This document shows, piece after piece, positions 11,516 through 21,596 of a DNA stretch of 64,000 bases. Each line of letters begins with the position of its first letter. Position 1 is the stretch's first letter. Under the pieces are notes generated by a model. It was not told the DNA's origin and searched no databases. It saw only the letters and a list, made by a program, of their open reading frames with translations. The position numbers were made by a program, and so were the translations under genes. Origin of the DNA: Talinum fruticosum (lineage: Eukaryota; Streptophyta; Magnoliopsida; Caryophyllales; Talinaceae); the NCBI GenBank assembly GCA_021018815.1, contig JAITYX010000012.1:6435001-6499000 (forward strand). Reading direction: 5' to 3'.

Positions 11516-13050
11516 TTATGCATTTAACATTCCAAGTTCATTCCGAATAAAACAAAACCGATCTTTACCAAGAGGCTTTGTAAAGATATCAGCTAATTGA
11601 AGATTAGTAGGAATGAACTCAAGTTCAATATCACCTTTCTCGGAATGGTCTTGTAAGAAATGATACCGACCTCAATATGTTTTGTCTTTGAATGCTTGAA
11701 CCAGATTTTTGGTGATGCTAATTGCACTCGATTGTCACACTTGATTGGAATTGATTTGAAAGAAAGTCCAAGATCCCTCAAGTGTTGCTTTATCCATAAA
11801 ATTTGAGCGCAACATGCTCCAGCTGCAATATACTCGGCTTCGATGAGTTGATAGAGCTACTGAGTTTTGCTTCTTTGAGTGCCAAGATATTAGGGATTGA
11901 CCCGGAAATTGACATGCTCCTGAAGTGCTCTTTCTATCAACTTTGTATCCGAGTGTAATCAGCATCCGAGTATCCATTGAGAGTTAGTTCCGAGTCTCTT
12001 GAGTACCATAGACCTAAGTTACGAGTCCTCGCAAGATATCTGAATAATCTCTTCACCGTAGTGAGATGTGATTCTTTTGGATTAGCTTGGAGCGCCTAAA
12101 CATACACTCGAACATTATATCCGGCCGGTTGGAAGTAAGATATAGCAAAGATCCAATCATACCTCGATAGAGTTTCTAATCTATTGCTTTACCTTTCTCG
12201 TCCGAGTCAAGTTTGATACTATTGCTCATGGGTGTAGCTGCATGCTTTGCCTCTTGGAGTTTGTATTTCTTCAGCAGCTCCTTGGTATACTTTGATTGAT
12301 GGACATAGATTCCATCTTTGTCTTGTTTAATTTGTAGACCAAGGAAAAAATTGAGTTCTCCCATCATACTCATTCGAAATTCCGACTCATTAACTCAGAA
12401 AATTCTCGGCAGAAAAATTCATTAGTAGCCCCAAAGATTATATCATCGACATAGATTTGAATAATAAGGAAATCTTTCTCCTTGGTTTTTATAAAGAGAG
12501 TCTTGTCGATCCGACCTCTTCTAAAATCATTTTGAACCAAGAAATTGCTCGAGTCTTTCATACCAAGCTCGGGAGCTTGTTTAAGACCATAAAGAGCTTT
12601 TTGAAGTTTGAAAACATGATTTGGAAATTATGAGTTTTCAAAACCAGGAGGTTGCTCGACATAGACTTCCTCTTCAATAAAACCATTGAGAAAGGAACAC
12701 TTAACATCCATTTGATATAATTTGATGTTCATGCTTGATGCAAATGCCAACAGAATTCTAATAGCTTCGATTACGGCAACAAGTGCAAAGGTTTCCCCAC
12801 AATCAATCCCTTCTTCTTGATTGTAACCTTGAGCCACAAGTCTAGCCTTGTTTCGACTACCACCCCACCTTCATCCAGTTTGTTTTTAAAACCCATTTGG
12901 TTCCTATGACTGGGTGATCGGAAGGTCGTTTGGTCGAGTCCGGACTTGGTTTCTTTCGAATTAATTGAGTTCCTCTTGCATGGCATCTACCCATTCAGGT
13001 TCATTTAGGGCCTCTAGTGCATTTTTGGGTTTAGTTAATGAGATGAATGC
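11516..13050 (-). pseudogene. E1 copia pol: reverse transcriptase and RNase H
   Basis: RT of the copia type (RVT_2-like). From the N-terminal side: [15 protein letters not shown] (about 12800), [20 protein letters not shown] (12640-12720), KDSSNFLVQNDF, the active-site box IQIYVDDIIFGATNEFF (about 12440-12470), MSMMGELNFFLGLQIKQDKD (12370), then RNase H with DRKSTSGACQFPGQSLISWH (about 11900) and an ...ELGMLNA end with stop at 11516-11518. Indels split it into at least four frames. Both Asp residues of YVDD are intact. It lies between integrase and the pol-ORF2 spacer, the normal copia order. Confidence 0.88.
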
Positions 13051-14330
13051 GGTGAATGCACATAGATTTTGAAGAGAGGAATGAGTTCTTACCCCACTTG
13101 TTGATATCGGATAGTATGTTTTCTAGTGGATGACTAGAAGAGAACTTGAATGCTCTACCTGTTCTCTAATTCACAAGATTTGTGGGCTGAGCTACCTGAT
13201 CTTCAGAAGCTTGTTACGAGTGATCTTCTTCATTAGCTTGTTCGTTACGAGCGGGCTCTTTAATTGTCTCATTCCGAGTTGCTTCGTTTTGAGTGACTTC
13301 ATTCCGAGCTGGTTGAGTTTGAGTCTTTGTACACTCAGTTTCATCATCTTCTCTGCTGAGCTTCAAATCTGAGTATAAAGACTCACTTGGTTTTTCCTGT
13401 TCAAGCTCATCAAACACAACGTGGATGCTCTCTTCTACTTTGTTAGTTCTCTTATTAAAAATGCGATAAGCTTTACTATGAGATGAATAACCCGGAAATA
13501 TACCTTCATCTGACCAGAGCATCAAACTTGGTCGAGGTGATCCTTACCATTGTTGTGAGCGAAACACTTAAATCCAAATGGTCTGAAATATGAAATATTT
13601 GGTTTCTTCCGTTTGTAGAGCTCATAAGGTGTTTTCTTCAGAATGGGTCCGATGAGGCATCTATTCGGAGTGTAGTTGGGCTGTGTTGACTGCCTCGGCC
13701 CAGAAATAGTAAGGTAAGTTGTGCTCAATCATCATCGTTCTTGCTATTTCTTCATGAGTTCTATTCTTTCTCTCTACTACTCCATTTTGTTGAGGAGTCC
13801 AGGTGCTCGGAAATTATGAGAGCTACCATTTTTATCACAAAACTATGAGAACTACGAGTAGTCGAACTCCCTTCCATGGTCGGTTCGAATTCTGCTGGAT
13901 CCGAGTACGAGACTCAACTTGGATTTTTCTGCAGAGCTTGTTGAACTCTTTGAATGCTTCATTCTTTTGCTTAAGAAAACACACCCGGGTAAATCGTGAA
14001 TAATCATCAATAATAACAAGTATGTATGATTTACCTCCGAGGCTCTTAACAGGGATTTCACCACATAAATCCATATGCAGCAGCTCAAGCACTTTGGATG
14101 TGGAAGCTGTCTTCAGAGATTTGAAAGATGATCGACTTGTTTTCCTCTTGTGCGAGGCTTCACAAACTCTGTCTTTCTTGAAAGCACGGTTAGGCAATCC
14201 TCTTATTAGACCATGAGAGACTAATTTCTCAATAGTATGCATGCTAACATGGCCTAATCTACGATGCCATTTCCATGAATCATCATGAAGTGATGCTTTG
14301 AAACAAGATAAGTTCGAGTAGGGTCGGAAA
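13051..14330 (-). pseudogene. E1 copia pol: integrase
   Basis: GAG-pre-integrase/zinc-binding start near 14200-14290 (MHTIEKLVSHGLIRGLPN), then the catalytic core: first Asp in ELLHMDLCGEIPVKSLGG (about 14070), second Asp in RTDHGREF (about 13880), Glu in the VERKN context near 13760, and the C-terminal KPNISYFRPFGFKCFAHNN block (about 13560). It ends in a charged repeat with RNE-type motifs (13214-13320). The DD35E residues are readable but in shifted frames, so no intact protein is encoded. Confidence 0.85.
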
Positions 14331-14680
14331 GAGGAATAATGTAAGTGTTACCTGATCTCTGACACGAGAGTCTGATCTCCTTGGTGGTGTCATCAGAAAT
14401 GTAACATTTGGTCCGAGTGAATCTTACCTCTTGACCTTTATCACATAATTGAGAGATGCTTAAGCGGTTGTACTTGATCCTTTGACAAGGTAAGCTGGGC
14501 TGACCAGATTGCTTCCCTTTCCAATCTTGCCTATCCCAACTATCTTGCCTTTCTTGTCATCTTCAAAAGTGACCTTTCCTCCTTTATGTTTTTCTAACTC
14601 GGAAAAGAGTCCTGCGTCTCCGACATGTGGCGTGAACATCCATCGTCAAGGTACCAATGTCCTTTTGATCTTTTCTAAGT
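14331..14680 (-). pseudogene. E1 copia pol: protease
   Basis: The region around 14624-14660 reads GHWYLDDGCSRHMSE, the copia aspartic protease start. The active-site triplet is Asp-Asp-Gly here rather than the usual Asp-Ser-Gly kept in element A (WYLDSGC at about 40410). Downstream LSISQLCDKGQEVRFTRT (about 14400-14470) is typical of the region between protease and integrase. Confidence 0.75.
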
Positions 14681-16504
14681 GACCTGCAAAACAGAGACAA
14701 TCTAACCCTTCTCACTCCCTCTAACAAACCCGAGTAACACTCTTTCTTGTGGTCCTTTTCTAAGGAAGAAGGTTTTCGGAACCCAGATTTGAATGACTTT
14801 GGGCTTAATCGATTCCGAGTCTTTCTTGCGAGAACCGAGTCCGTATCTCTTTCATTTGAGAAATCTTTCTTTTGGAAACTAGAGGAGATGGTTTCTTCTT
14901 GTAAACTAAAGCTGGGCTTAGTCCTCCTTTCATTTTTGTGAATAGGACCATGCTCGGCTTTCCTGAACTTTACAATTCCGGAATCCTTTTTAAAAAGCTC
15001 CGAGTAGGAATTGGATTCCTCCTCTTTGTTGAAACCAAGACCTTCTTTTCGAAGGAGACACATTGAGATCCTAAGAGCATGTCAAGGTTTTTCGACCTTG
15101 AGTAAATTTTAAAACAAGATCTTGAGACTCAATGAGCTTTTACTTTAGCCGCTCATTTTCTTTTCGAGTAACTCGGACTCAGTCTCATTGGATTGAGCAC
15201 TAGTCTTGAGTTCTCCGAGTGTAAATCTCGGTTTTCCAAATCATTTTTCAAAGAGATGCTCTCGAGACGAAATTGACTCAAGTTCTTTGAAATGAGAAGA
15301 ATCGAGAATGGGACTTTTCTTCGAAAGTAAAAATATACTTAGCTAAATCGGCTTTGGAGAATTTGAGAAAGTACTCGAATTACCTCTTGAGGATTTGTTT
15401 CCTCATCGTCCGAGTCCGATTCGACTCTCTTTCGGCTCTCGAGTCGGTGATTGCCATCGGACATTTTGAGTCATCCGACTCCTCATCATCTTCCGATGAG
15501 TCCTTGTCGCTCCATGTGGCCATCATAGCCTTTTTCTTCTTTCTATCCCTTTTTCTCTTTGGACGAGTCTTTGACTATGTGATCCTTGTCTGCCATATTC
15601 AAAACAGCTAGAGTTTTTAGTCAAAGATAATTTTGAAGGAGAAGAGTATTTACCTTTCTGTCCTTTTTGTCCCTTTTGTAGAATTCTTCTTTTAGCTTCT
15701 TATCCCATCTCTTGTGCTTCATCATTCTCTTGAAGCCTCTAGCAATAAGTGCCATGGGATCCTCTTCTGAGTCGGAGGAACTCATATCCGCTTCTCCGGT
15801 TTACGAGGCTTTCGGTGCTATGTTCTTTTTGGTGCTGCCCTCGGCATCCTCCTCTTCAAGTGGATTTCATGAGTGAGAAGCTTCCCGATGAGCTCGTCGG
15901 CTTTAGAAGTGATAGGTTACGAGCCTCCTCCATGGCGATCACCTTAGGACCCCATCTTCTCTTTGGTAGGCTTCGAGTATCTTTCGCACATTTCCTCGTG
16001 GGTAATCTTCTTACCCACAGATTTGAGATTGTTGGTAATCTCAGTAAATCGAATGAACATCCGAGTGATGTTCTCTTCACGCTCCATCTTGAATAGCTCA
16101 TATTTATGAAGATATTGACCGATCTTCGCTTGTCCGACCTGGCTTGTGCCTTCATAAGTGTTGACCAAGTGTGTCCCACACTTCTTTGGCTGAATCACGA
16201 GCAAATACTCGATTATATTCTTCCGAGCTGATGGCGCACATCGGAATGTTCATTGCCTTGATGTTCTTTCGAACTTCTCTGCTTCACCTGGAGTAAACTC
16301 GGCCTTAGTCTTTGGAATGATTCTAAATTCTTCTGTCTTCATGGGAATATGGTTTCCTTGTTGTATGATCTCCCAAACATCTTCATCACGGTCTAGGAGG
16401 AAACATTCCATGAGTTTCTTCTAGTGCACAAAATTTGATCCTTTGAATTTTGGTGGTCTGCTGGAAGATCTTCCTTCATCAAACTCTCCGTTGTTACGAG
16501 CCAT
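14681..16504 (-). pseudogene. E1 copia gag and gag-pol linker
   Basis: Start ATG 16502-16504 (MARNNGEFDEGRSSSRPPKF). The UBN2-type gag core is clear at 15944-16204 (NTYEGTSQVGQAKIGQYLHK, FTEITNNLKSVGKKITHEEM), followed by an acidic serine-rich stretch (SDDSKCPMA type, about 15480-15520) and a degraded zinc knuckle near 15560-15610, where the second Cys reads Tyr. A lysine-rich linker (14584-15063, GLGFNKEEESNSYSELFKK) leads to protease. Frames are broken by indels. The start lies 45 bp downstream of the PBS. Confidence 0.85.
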
Positions 16505-16549
16505 TTGATCTTTATACCTTTGGATGGTTAGATCCTTTCCGAAAGGCTA

Positions 16550-16561
16550 GGCTCGATACCA
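16550..16561 (-). other. E1 primer binding site
   Basis: Minus-strand TGGTATCGAGCC, close to the initiator tRNA-Met primer site TGGTATCAGAGC used by many plant LTR elements. It sits two bases inside the 5' LTR end. Confidence 0.75.
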
Positions 16562-16563
16562 AT

Positions 16564-18157
16564 TAAAGGTTTGCTCGGGAGAGTCCGATTCACCCTAGAG
16601 GGGGTGAATAGGGTGATGGAGGATTTTCGTGAAGATTGAACTCTTTTAAGCAAAGTAGAGATAGGAACAAATTCCGAGACTAAAACAGGGTCGGAAAAGT
16701 ATGAACTCGGAATTGCAATAAAGAGTAAGGAAGTAGATTAAGCTGAAGCTTTGAGTCCGTCCGAGTCTAGAATGAACTCGGAAAGTCAAGACACGGAAAG
16801 TACGTGGAAAACCTCCCGGGGCAGAAAACCACGGACCGTGCTAATCCAAGCACGAAGTCAAATCCACTATTTTGAGTCCACAAAATATCATGGATCGATC
16901 GAACCTGAGTTGCTCCCTTAGACAACTCTTTACAAGTTTTTCCTAGACTCGGAAGTTCCCTTATCTCGATCTAGTACTTCCTAGCAGAGATAACCCTTAC
17001 AGCTAGGGACAAGCTGAGCTGAGTTAACCCTTATAGCTCGGTCAAGGGACCTTACTTAGAAAGTAATAAGAAAGTGTTTGTAACTTAGTACAAGACCTTA
17101 CAACTCGAAGGTAATGAATTACGAGTGGGAGTTGTAAGTAGAAGATTAAGAATGAATGCAATGACTTTGCTCAAGTATACGTATTAACAATAGGTTCGGC
17201 AATCTTCAAGTCTTGAGAGTTGGCTTCTTTATATAGATGACCAGGCAAGCATAGCCGTTATCTCCAACTTCTAACGGGAAGTCTTTTGTGATCGTTGTTA
17301 AGGACTTTCGAGTCACTCGGAAAGTATCCGTTGTGATATGAACGTTGGGCAACGGTTCTTAACTCTCTTGGAAGTCCCAAAACCACCGGCCGTGTCATGA
17401 AGGATAAGGTGGAAACCACCGCTAAGCTTGGCATTTCGGTTTTCCAGATTTTGAAACGAGATAGCCACGACACAATCTTCAGGACTAGGTCGGAGAAGAG
17501 GAAAAGCCATGTCTCGTTGGTGATTTGACGTTTTGAAGCCGGTTACTTTTGTATTCGAAAAGTGTATCCTCGTTTGAATAACCTACAAAAGTAAATCAAA
17601 TTGGTTCTCAAAGTATAAAATACTTTGGTCCAAGATTAGACACGAGATAATAATATAATTAAGATAATTAAATGACTAATTATCCGAGTCGGAAAAGGAA
17701 TGGAATTTTCCGAGTCTAATATCCATCAAACTCAAATTCCATCCGAGTTAGTCTAAGCGAGAATCAAGTTATACAACGAATATCGAGTGAAACAAACTTG
17801 ATCTAGACTAAGCATGATTCGGACTAAAAGCGCCGACTATAACAGAATAGGACTTATAACATGAAGTCAAATCCGAGCGTGGTTATGCGATGAACTAGAC
17901 ATTTGAACATGCGATACTTCTAAGAGATGAGGGACTCGGACTCGAGTGAGATAGCGTGAATACATTCCGAGTCACACGAGACAAGCAAGAATACGTGAAG
18001 TAAATGGTATATCACTTAGAGAAGATACCATATCACTCGGAAAAGTTTCTAAGGTACGAGAGGATGCCTTGGAATCAAAACTCTATAAGTGAGAAGTTCT
18101 TATACCCGATTCCTTGGATAGTACTTCGAAATGTGCGGAGTAAAGTCCGATTCTTCA
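16564..18157 (-). repeat. E1 5' LTR (1594 bp)
   Basis: On the minus strand it begins TGAAGAATCGG at 18157 and ends GCAAACCTTTA at 16564, matching the TGAAGAC...AACCTTCA ends of the LTRs of A, B and C. Near the 3' end it has the conserved hairpin (16590-16616) and the block TACGTGGAAA...CCCGGGGCA (about 16800-16822). No matching 3' LTR is in the window because the module array runs off the left edge. The flank outside is accaaaattcct. Confidence 0.88.
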
Positions 18158-19430
18158 ACCAAAATTCCTAAAAATTTTACTGTAACTTCATCATGATTTA
18201 TAGTAATTTCCTATAAATTTTAGTATGCGTTGGATAAGTAGATTGGAAGATATCGATTTTTGAGTGAAAATGTGTTGCTTTGGGCAAAATCGGAACTAAT
18301 TTAGTAATTGAGTTAGGAACTGGAATTTAAGAAGCTATATGGCCAGATTAATTGATACATAATACTTGAAGAAAGTTATAGAATCATAAATTATCTATGC
18401 ACGATAATACGTAATCATGAAGTGATAAATTCGATAATTAGAAATTCCATTTGATATGTTTATGTGATGATGTGTTTATTTTAAAGTATACTGATTATAA
18501 TGACATAAGCATGCCTATATGAATTGGATTGATTGTACTTGAGTTGGAACTTGCTTATATGAATTGTTAGTGGTGAAGATGTTACGTCCGAAAGTGTTGA
18601 GCATGAATTATATGAATTACGTGTACCTCGTTGATGTAATAAGAAAATAGTAAAAAAATAAGAAATATAAAGAAGGGAAAAAAGATTTTGTTATTGATCT
18701 AAGACCCCATGAATTAAAGAACCCTCTAAAGTTATGGCTATAGAAGTGTCCGTCAATCGAAGCCACAAATTATTTTGCTTCCACGAATTATTGACGATGA
18801 TGCGTCCTTCGAGTCCGAGGCAAGCCTCGAGGCCACGAATTATTTTTCCCCGAGGCCACAACTTATTTTGGCTCCAAGAACCGAGTCTTAAGAGCATAAC
18901 ATAAATCTTCTTTCCATTCAAAATTAAGAATACTTAAGGAATTATGATATGAAGAAATGAATGATTATGCATGATGAACAAGAAAGAAAGAAGCAATGAT
19001 TTATGAAATGCATGATTGAACTCAAGAAGAAGAATGAACCCCGATTTCATAAGAAAATAATACGATAAGAAGTAGGATATGATTTACGTGATGAGTGACT
19101 TACATGATGAATGATTCCATGATGTACTTGCGTAGAAAGAATAAGAATGAAGTATGTGCTTGATTGAATTCATTATTAATTGATTTCATATTTGCCGCTC
19201 GGTAAGTTGGTAAGTTTAGTAACTTGCATGTCTTAAGTATGTATGATCCGAATCGTATGTTATGAATGAATAGTAAATTTACGTGTCTTTGTTCATGAAT
19301 TAATGTGCAAAGTGAAACCAGGGGTTGGGTTTGGGTTATTCACTAGGCTCGTGGAGCTCATGACTTCACCAACATTTAGGGGTTGGATTTAGGCTTTACT
19401 AAAGAGCAATTTTTATCTTTGTCTTTTTTA
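18158..19430. other. AT-rich non-coding DNA, possible chromovirus LTR remnant
   Basis: No coding signal on either strand. The stretch around 19200-19400 (ggtaagttactt-like and ttcactaggctcgtggagc blocks) and the short GAGGCCACGAATTATTTT repeats around 18780-18870 look like the LTR of a gypsy element of the Del/Tekay type in plus orientation, but I find no second LTR, PBS or PPT. It may be the oldest sequence in this part. Confidence 0.3.
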
Positions 19431-19960
19431 ACTTTTCGCATCATCTTAATAAAAGAATGCATTTGTTCTTACAATAGCCTTGCATACATCTCCTTTGCAT
19501 GAGTCAAACTCCTAAAAACACAAAAACTAAATAACAAAGCACCATACAAGGAATTATTCAATCAAGCAAGCATCAAGCATCAAGTTAGCATCAAGGAGGT
19601 CAACAAGCACCGTCACCTTCAAAGAAGATCCTCCATGCCATCAACTAATCAAAGCTAGTCTCCAACATTCAAGAAGAGCTAGATGTAAGCACCCAAGAAG
19701 AACGTGGGGGCTCAAGATCAAAAGGGTTATACAACCACAACAACTCCAAGAATACTCGGGGAAGACACCAATCTTGTACGATACAAACGAAGGAGCTATT
19801 AGCATACAAATTAAAAGCTCAAATTTCGAATGAGGCACATCACCTCATGGAACATCATATTTTCAAGCAAGCAGACTTCATGTCATCCAACGACCAAGTC
19901 TAAGCAAGAATATCTACTTAAGCATCCATCCCTATTCTGTCCCTATTCTAATCCTCGTTC
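19431..19960 (+). repeat. Fragment related to the internal 3' part of element H, inverted
   Basis: The plus strand here matches the minus strand of about 54830-55330. Shared blocks include ctcctttgcatgagtcaaac against gcgagaggagatgtatgcaag, CCAAGAAGAACGTGGGGGCT, TACTCGGGGAAGACACCAAT, AGCTCAAATTTCGAATGAGG and CCAACGACCAAGTCTAAGC. It is a separate truncated copy of the H/Tat-like family in the opposite orientation. Confidence 0.7.
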
Positions 19961-19965
19961 CTTTC

Positions 19966-21125
19966 AATAAAATCACTAACGATTTCTTTAATAAGTTTGC
20001 TAAAGAGCTTCCCGAGTCCGGAAAGAATTTCTTTGTGACTCGGATGAAGTTAGCAGCAAGGCTTCTTTGCTTCATTCCGATGAGAACTTTCTTCTCCGAT
20101 CATTCCCGTAAAGAGAACCCCAACTCAAAAGTTCTTTCGAGGCAAGACCTCTTTCCCTTTTTCTAGAGAAAATGGCAACTATGCCTGGTTGTTCTAAGAA
20201 ATCCGCTCGTTTTCCTTTGGGGCACTTCGATCGCTATTTTTAAACAATTTCAGGTCCCTCTTCCTTCTAATCCCAAAGATTGCTTAGAACCTACTCGTCT
20301 CAAGAATGAGCTCTCGGGGTTAGGATACCGGGAAATTAAGCCCGGTGTCCGGATTCATGTGTCCGAGTTACCTCCTCCACCTCCTCCTCCCGAGACTTAA
20401 ATAACTTCGGAGGTCCCACTTTTGACTCGCTGGACCTTCGCTTCTCAACCTACTCCTTCTATTGAGTTATTTACACAAATAGCCAACAAATTTGCTTCTT
20501 TGACTTAGGATTTTCAATCAACTCTAAAAATCTTCAAAACCTTAATTTCAACCTTGGTTTTGATGCAAAAACAAGCTCGGTCTCAGCTAGAAAGAACCAA
20601 TAACTAATTTCGAGCTCAAGGAGATCATCAAGGATCAATGCGATCCGATCATACGTCTACAAGAACGCAGGTGCAAAGCGCTTAAGGACTCACAAATGAC
20701 TAAAACTTCGAGGAGTCCTCTAGCCTCGCTAAGTCACCATTAGTCGAAGCCGAGGAAGAAGCTAAAGAGGGAGAAGAAGAAGACGAAAACAAAGGGGAAG
20801 AAGTTGCTCGACTTGAGGACCAGGAAAACAAAGAACTTAAGTTGATCTCCTATGATCATACTCAAAGTGCCTCGAAGAGGTCGGCAAAGTTGGTCGACCA
20901 AAAGCCCTTGCTCGAGAAACACAGACCAGTAGTCGTCTTTGAGGAAGACGAAGAAGTAGATGTTCATAGATTTAGGACCTCCCCACTTCCTCATGTGTTA
21001 AATTCTACAGCCTCCTTGCTCGCCTACTTCCACACAAGTATATCTGCGAAGGCGCACTGCTCGCTCCTCAACCTCAAGACAACCTCGCCCCTCCTTCTCA
21101 ATCTTAATTTTTTTTCTCATAATTA
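19966..21125 (+). pseudogene. Element C downstream ORF2 (5' truncated)
   Basis: The plus strand picks up ORF2 inside the block DFFNKFAKELPESGKNFFVT (19980-20040), the equivalent of FFEKFAKEFPESRKNF in E1, so about the first third is missing. It continues with FQVPLPSNPKDCLEPT, a proline run (SELPPPPPPPET at about 20365), a helical segment, and an acidic stretch (EEEAKEGEEEDENKGEE at about 20750-20810). Stops and frameshifts are present. It is related to ORF2 of A and E1 but clearly diverged. Confidence 0.7.
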
Positions 21126-21583
21126 ATTTTTTTTGTTGTTGTTTTGTCCAAATATTTTTGTACTTACTTGATCTTTCCTCCCTCATTTTGGTATTTTGTC
21201 TGAAATGCATAGATGGAGAGAAATAGATAGAAAATTTTAGATGTTTGATCTCGAGGAGCTTTTCCCTTTTCCGAGTTTAGCTATTTGTTTGTTTCTTGTC
21301 TATATCACTCCGGCAATGAATGAATTTTATTTTTGAGCATATCTATTTCGCAGCTTACATAATTTACTCTAATACTTGACTCTTTAACATATTTGCTCTG
21401 GTTAATTTTTGTTGACTCTAATTCATATCAAGAAACATATTTTGAGTTATGTTTTGATCCGAGCCGCACTTATCTATATCTTATGTTCTTATGGAGATCT
21501 CCTTTGACTCCGATCAAATCGTTATGAAAACTTAACTATTTGAACCGACAAGTTTCTATCTTAAGTATGGAATGCCTTTCATC
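21126..21583 (+). other. Element C 3' untranslated region
   Basis: AT-rich sequence between ORF2 and the polypurine tract. The last part (tatggaatgcctttcatc) is also found just before the PPT of element A (about 28932-28950 on the minus strand). Confidence 0.6.
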
Positions 21584-21596
21584 AAAATGGGGAGAT
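21584..21596 (+). other. Element C polypurine tract
   Basis: AAAATGGGGAGAT directly before the LTR start TGAAGACTC. Element A has AAAAAGGGGAGAT in the same place. Confidence 0.8.

Larger units (their letters stand above)
9160..12473 (-). repeat. E1 tandem module, unit 4 (3314 bp), joined to the native pol
   Basis: Rightmost unit. At its right end the plus-strand sequence passes AAGGAAAT (12466-12473) and continues into native RT (ctttctccttgg...) instead of ORF2 3' sequence. This is the parental arrangement from which the other units derive. Element A has the same continuous RT sequence at about 38230 (aataagaaagtctttcc), confirming which side is native. Confidence 0.95.

Noticed and set aside
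1..12473. CRISPR-like or classical short satellite array
   Set aside because: The repeat unit is 3.3 kb and carries retrotransposon coding parts; there are no short spaced repeats.
14747..16096. Plus-strand ORFs across E1 gag
   Set aside because: They are shadows of the minus-strand gag frame, which has recognisable UBN2 and linker motifs.
16504..16700. tRNA gene near the LTR/gag boundary
   Set aside because: The tRNA-like string is only the primer binding site complementary to a tRNA 3' end. No cloverleaf can be formed.
18691..18921. Minus-strand ORF with repeated WLRPRGKII-like pieces as a gene
   Set aside because: It reflects short GAGGCCACGAATTATTTT-type repeats in non-coding DNA. It has no domain and no neighbouring exon signals.
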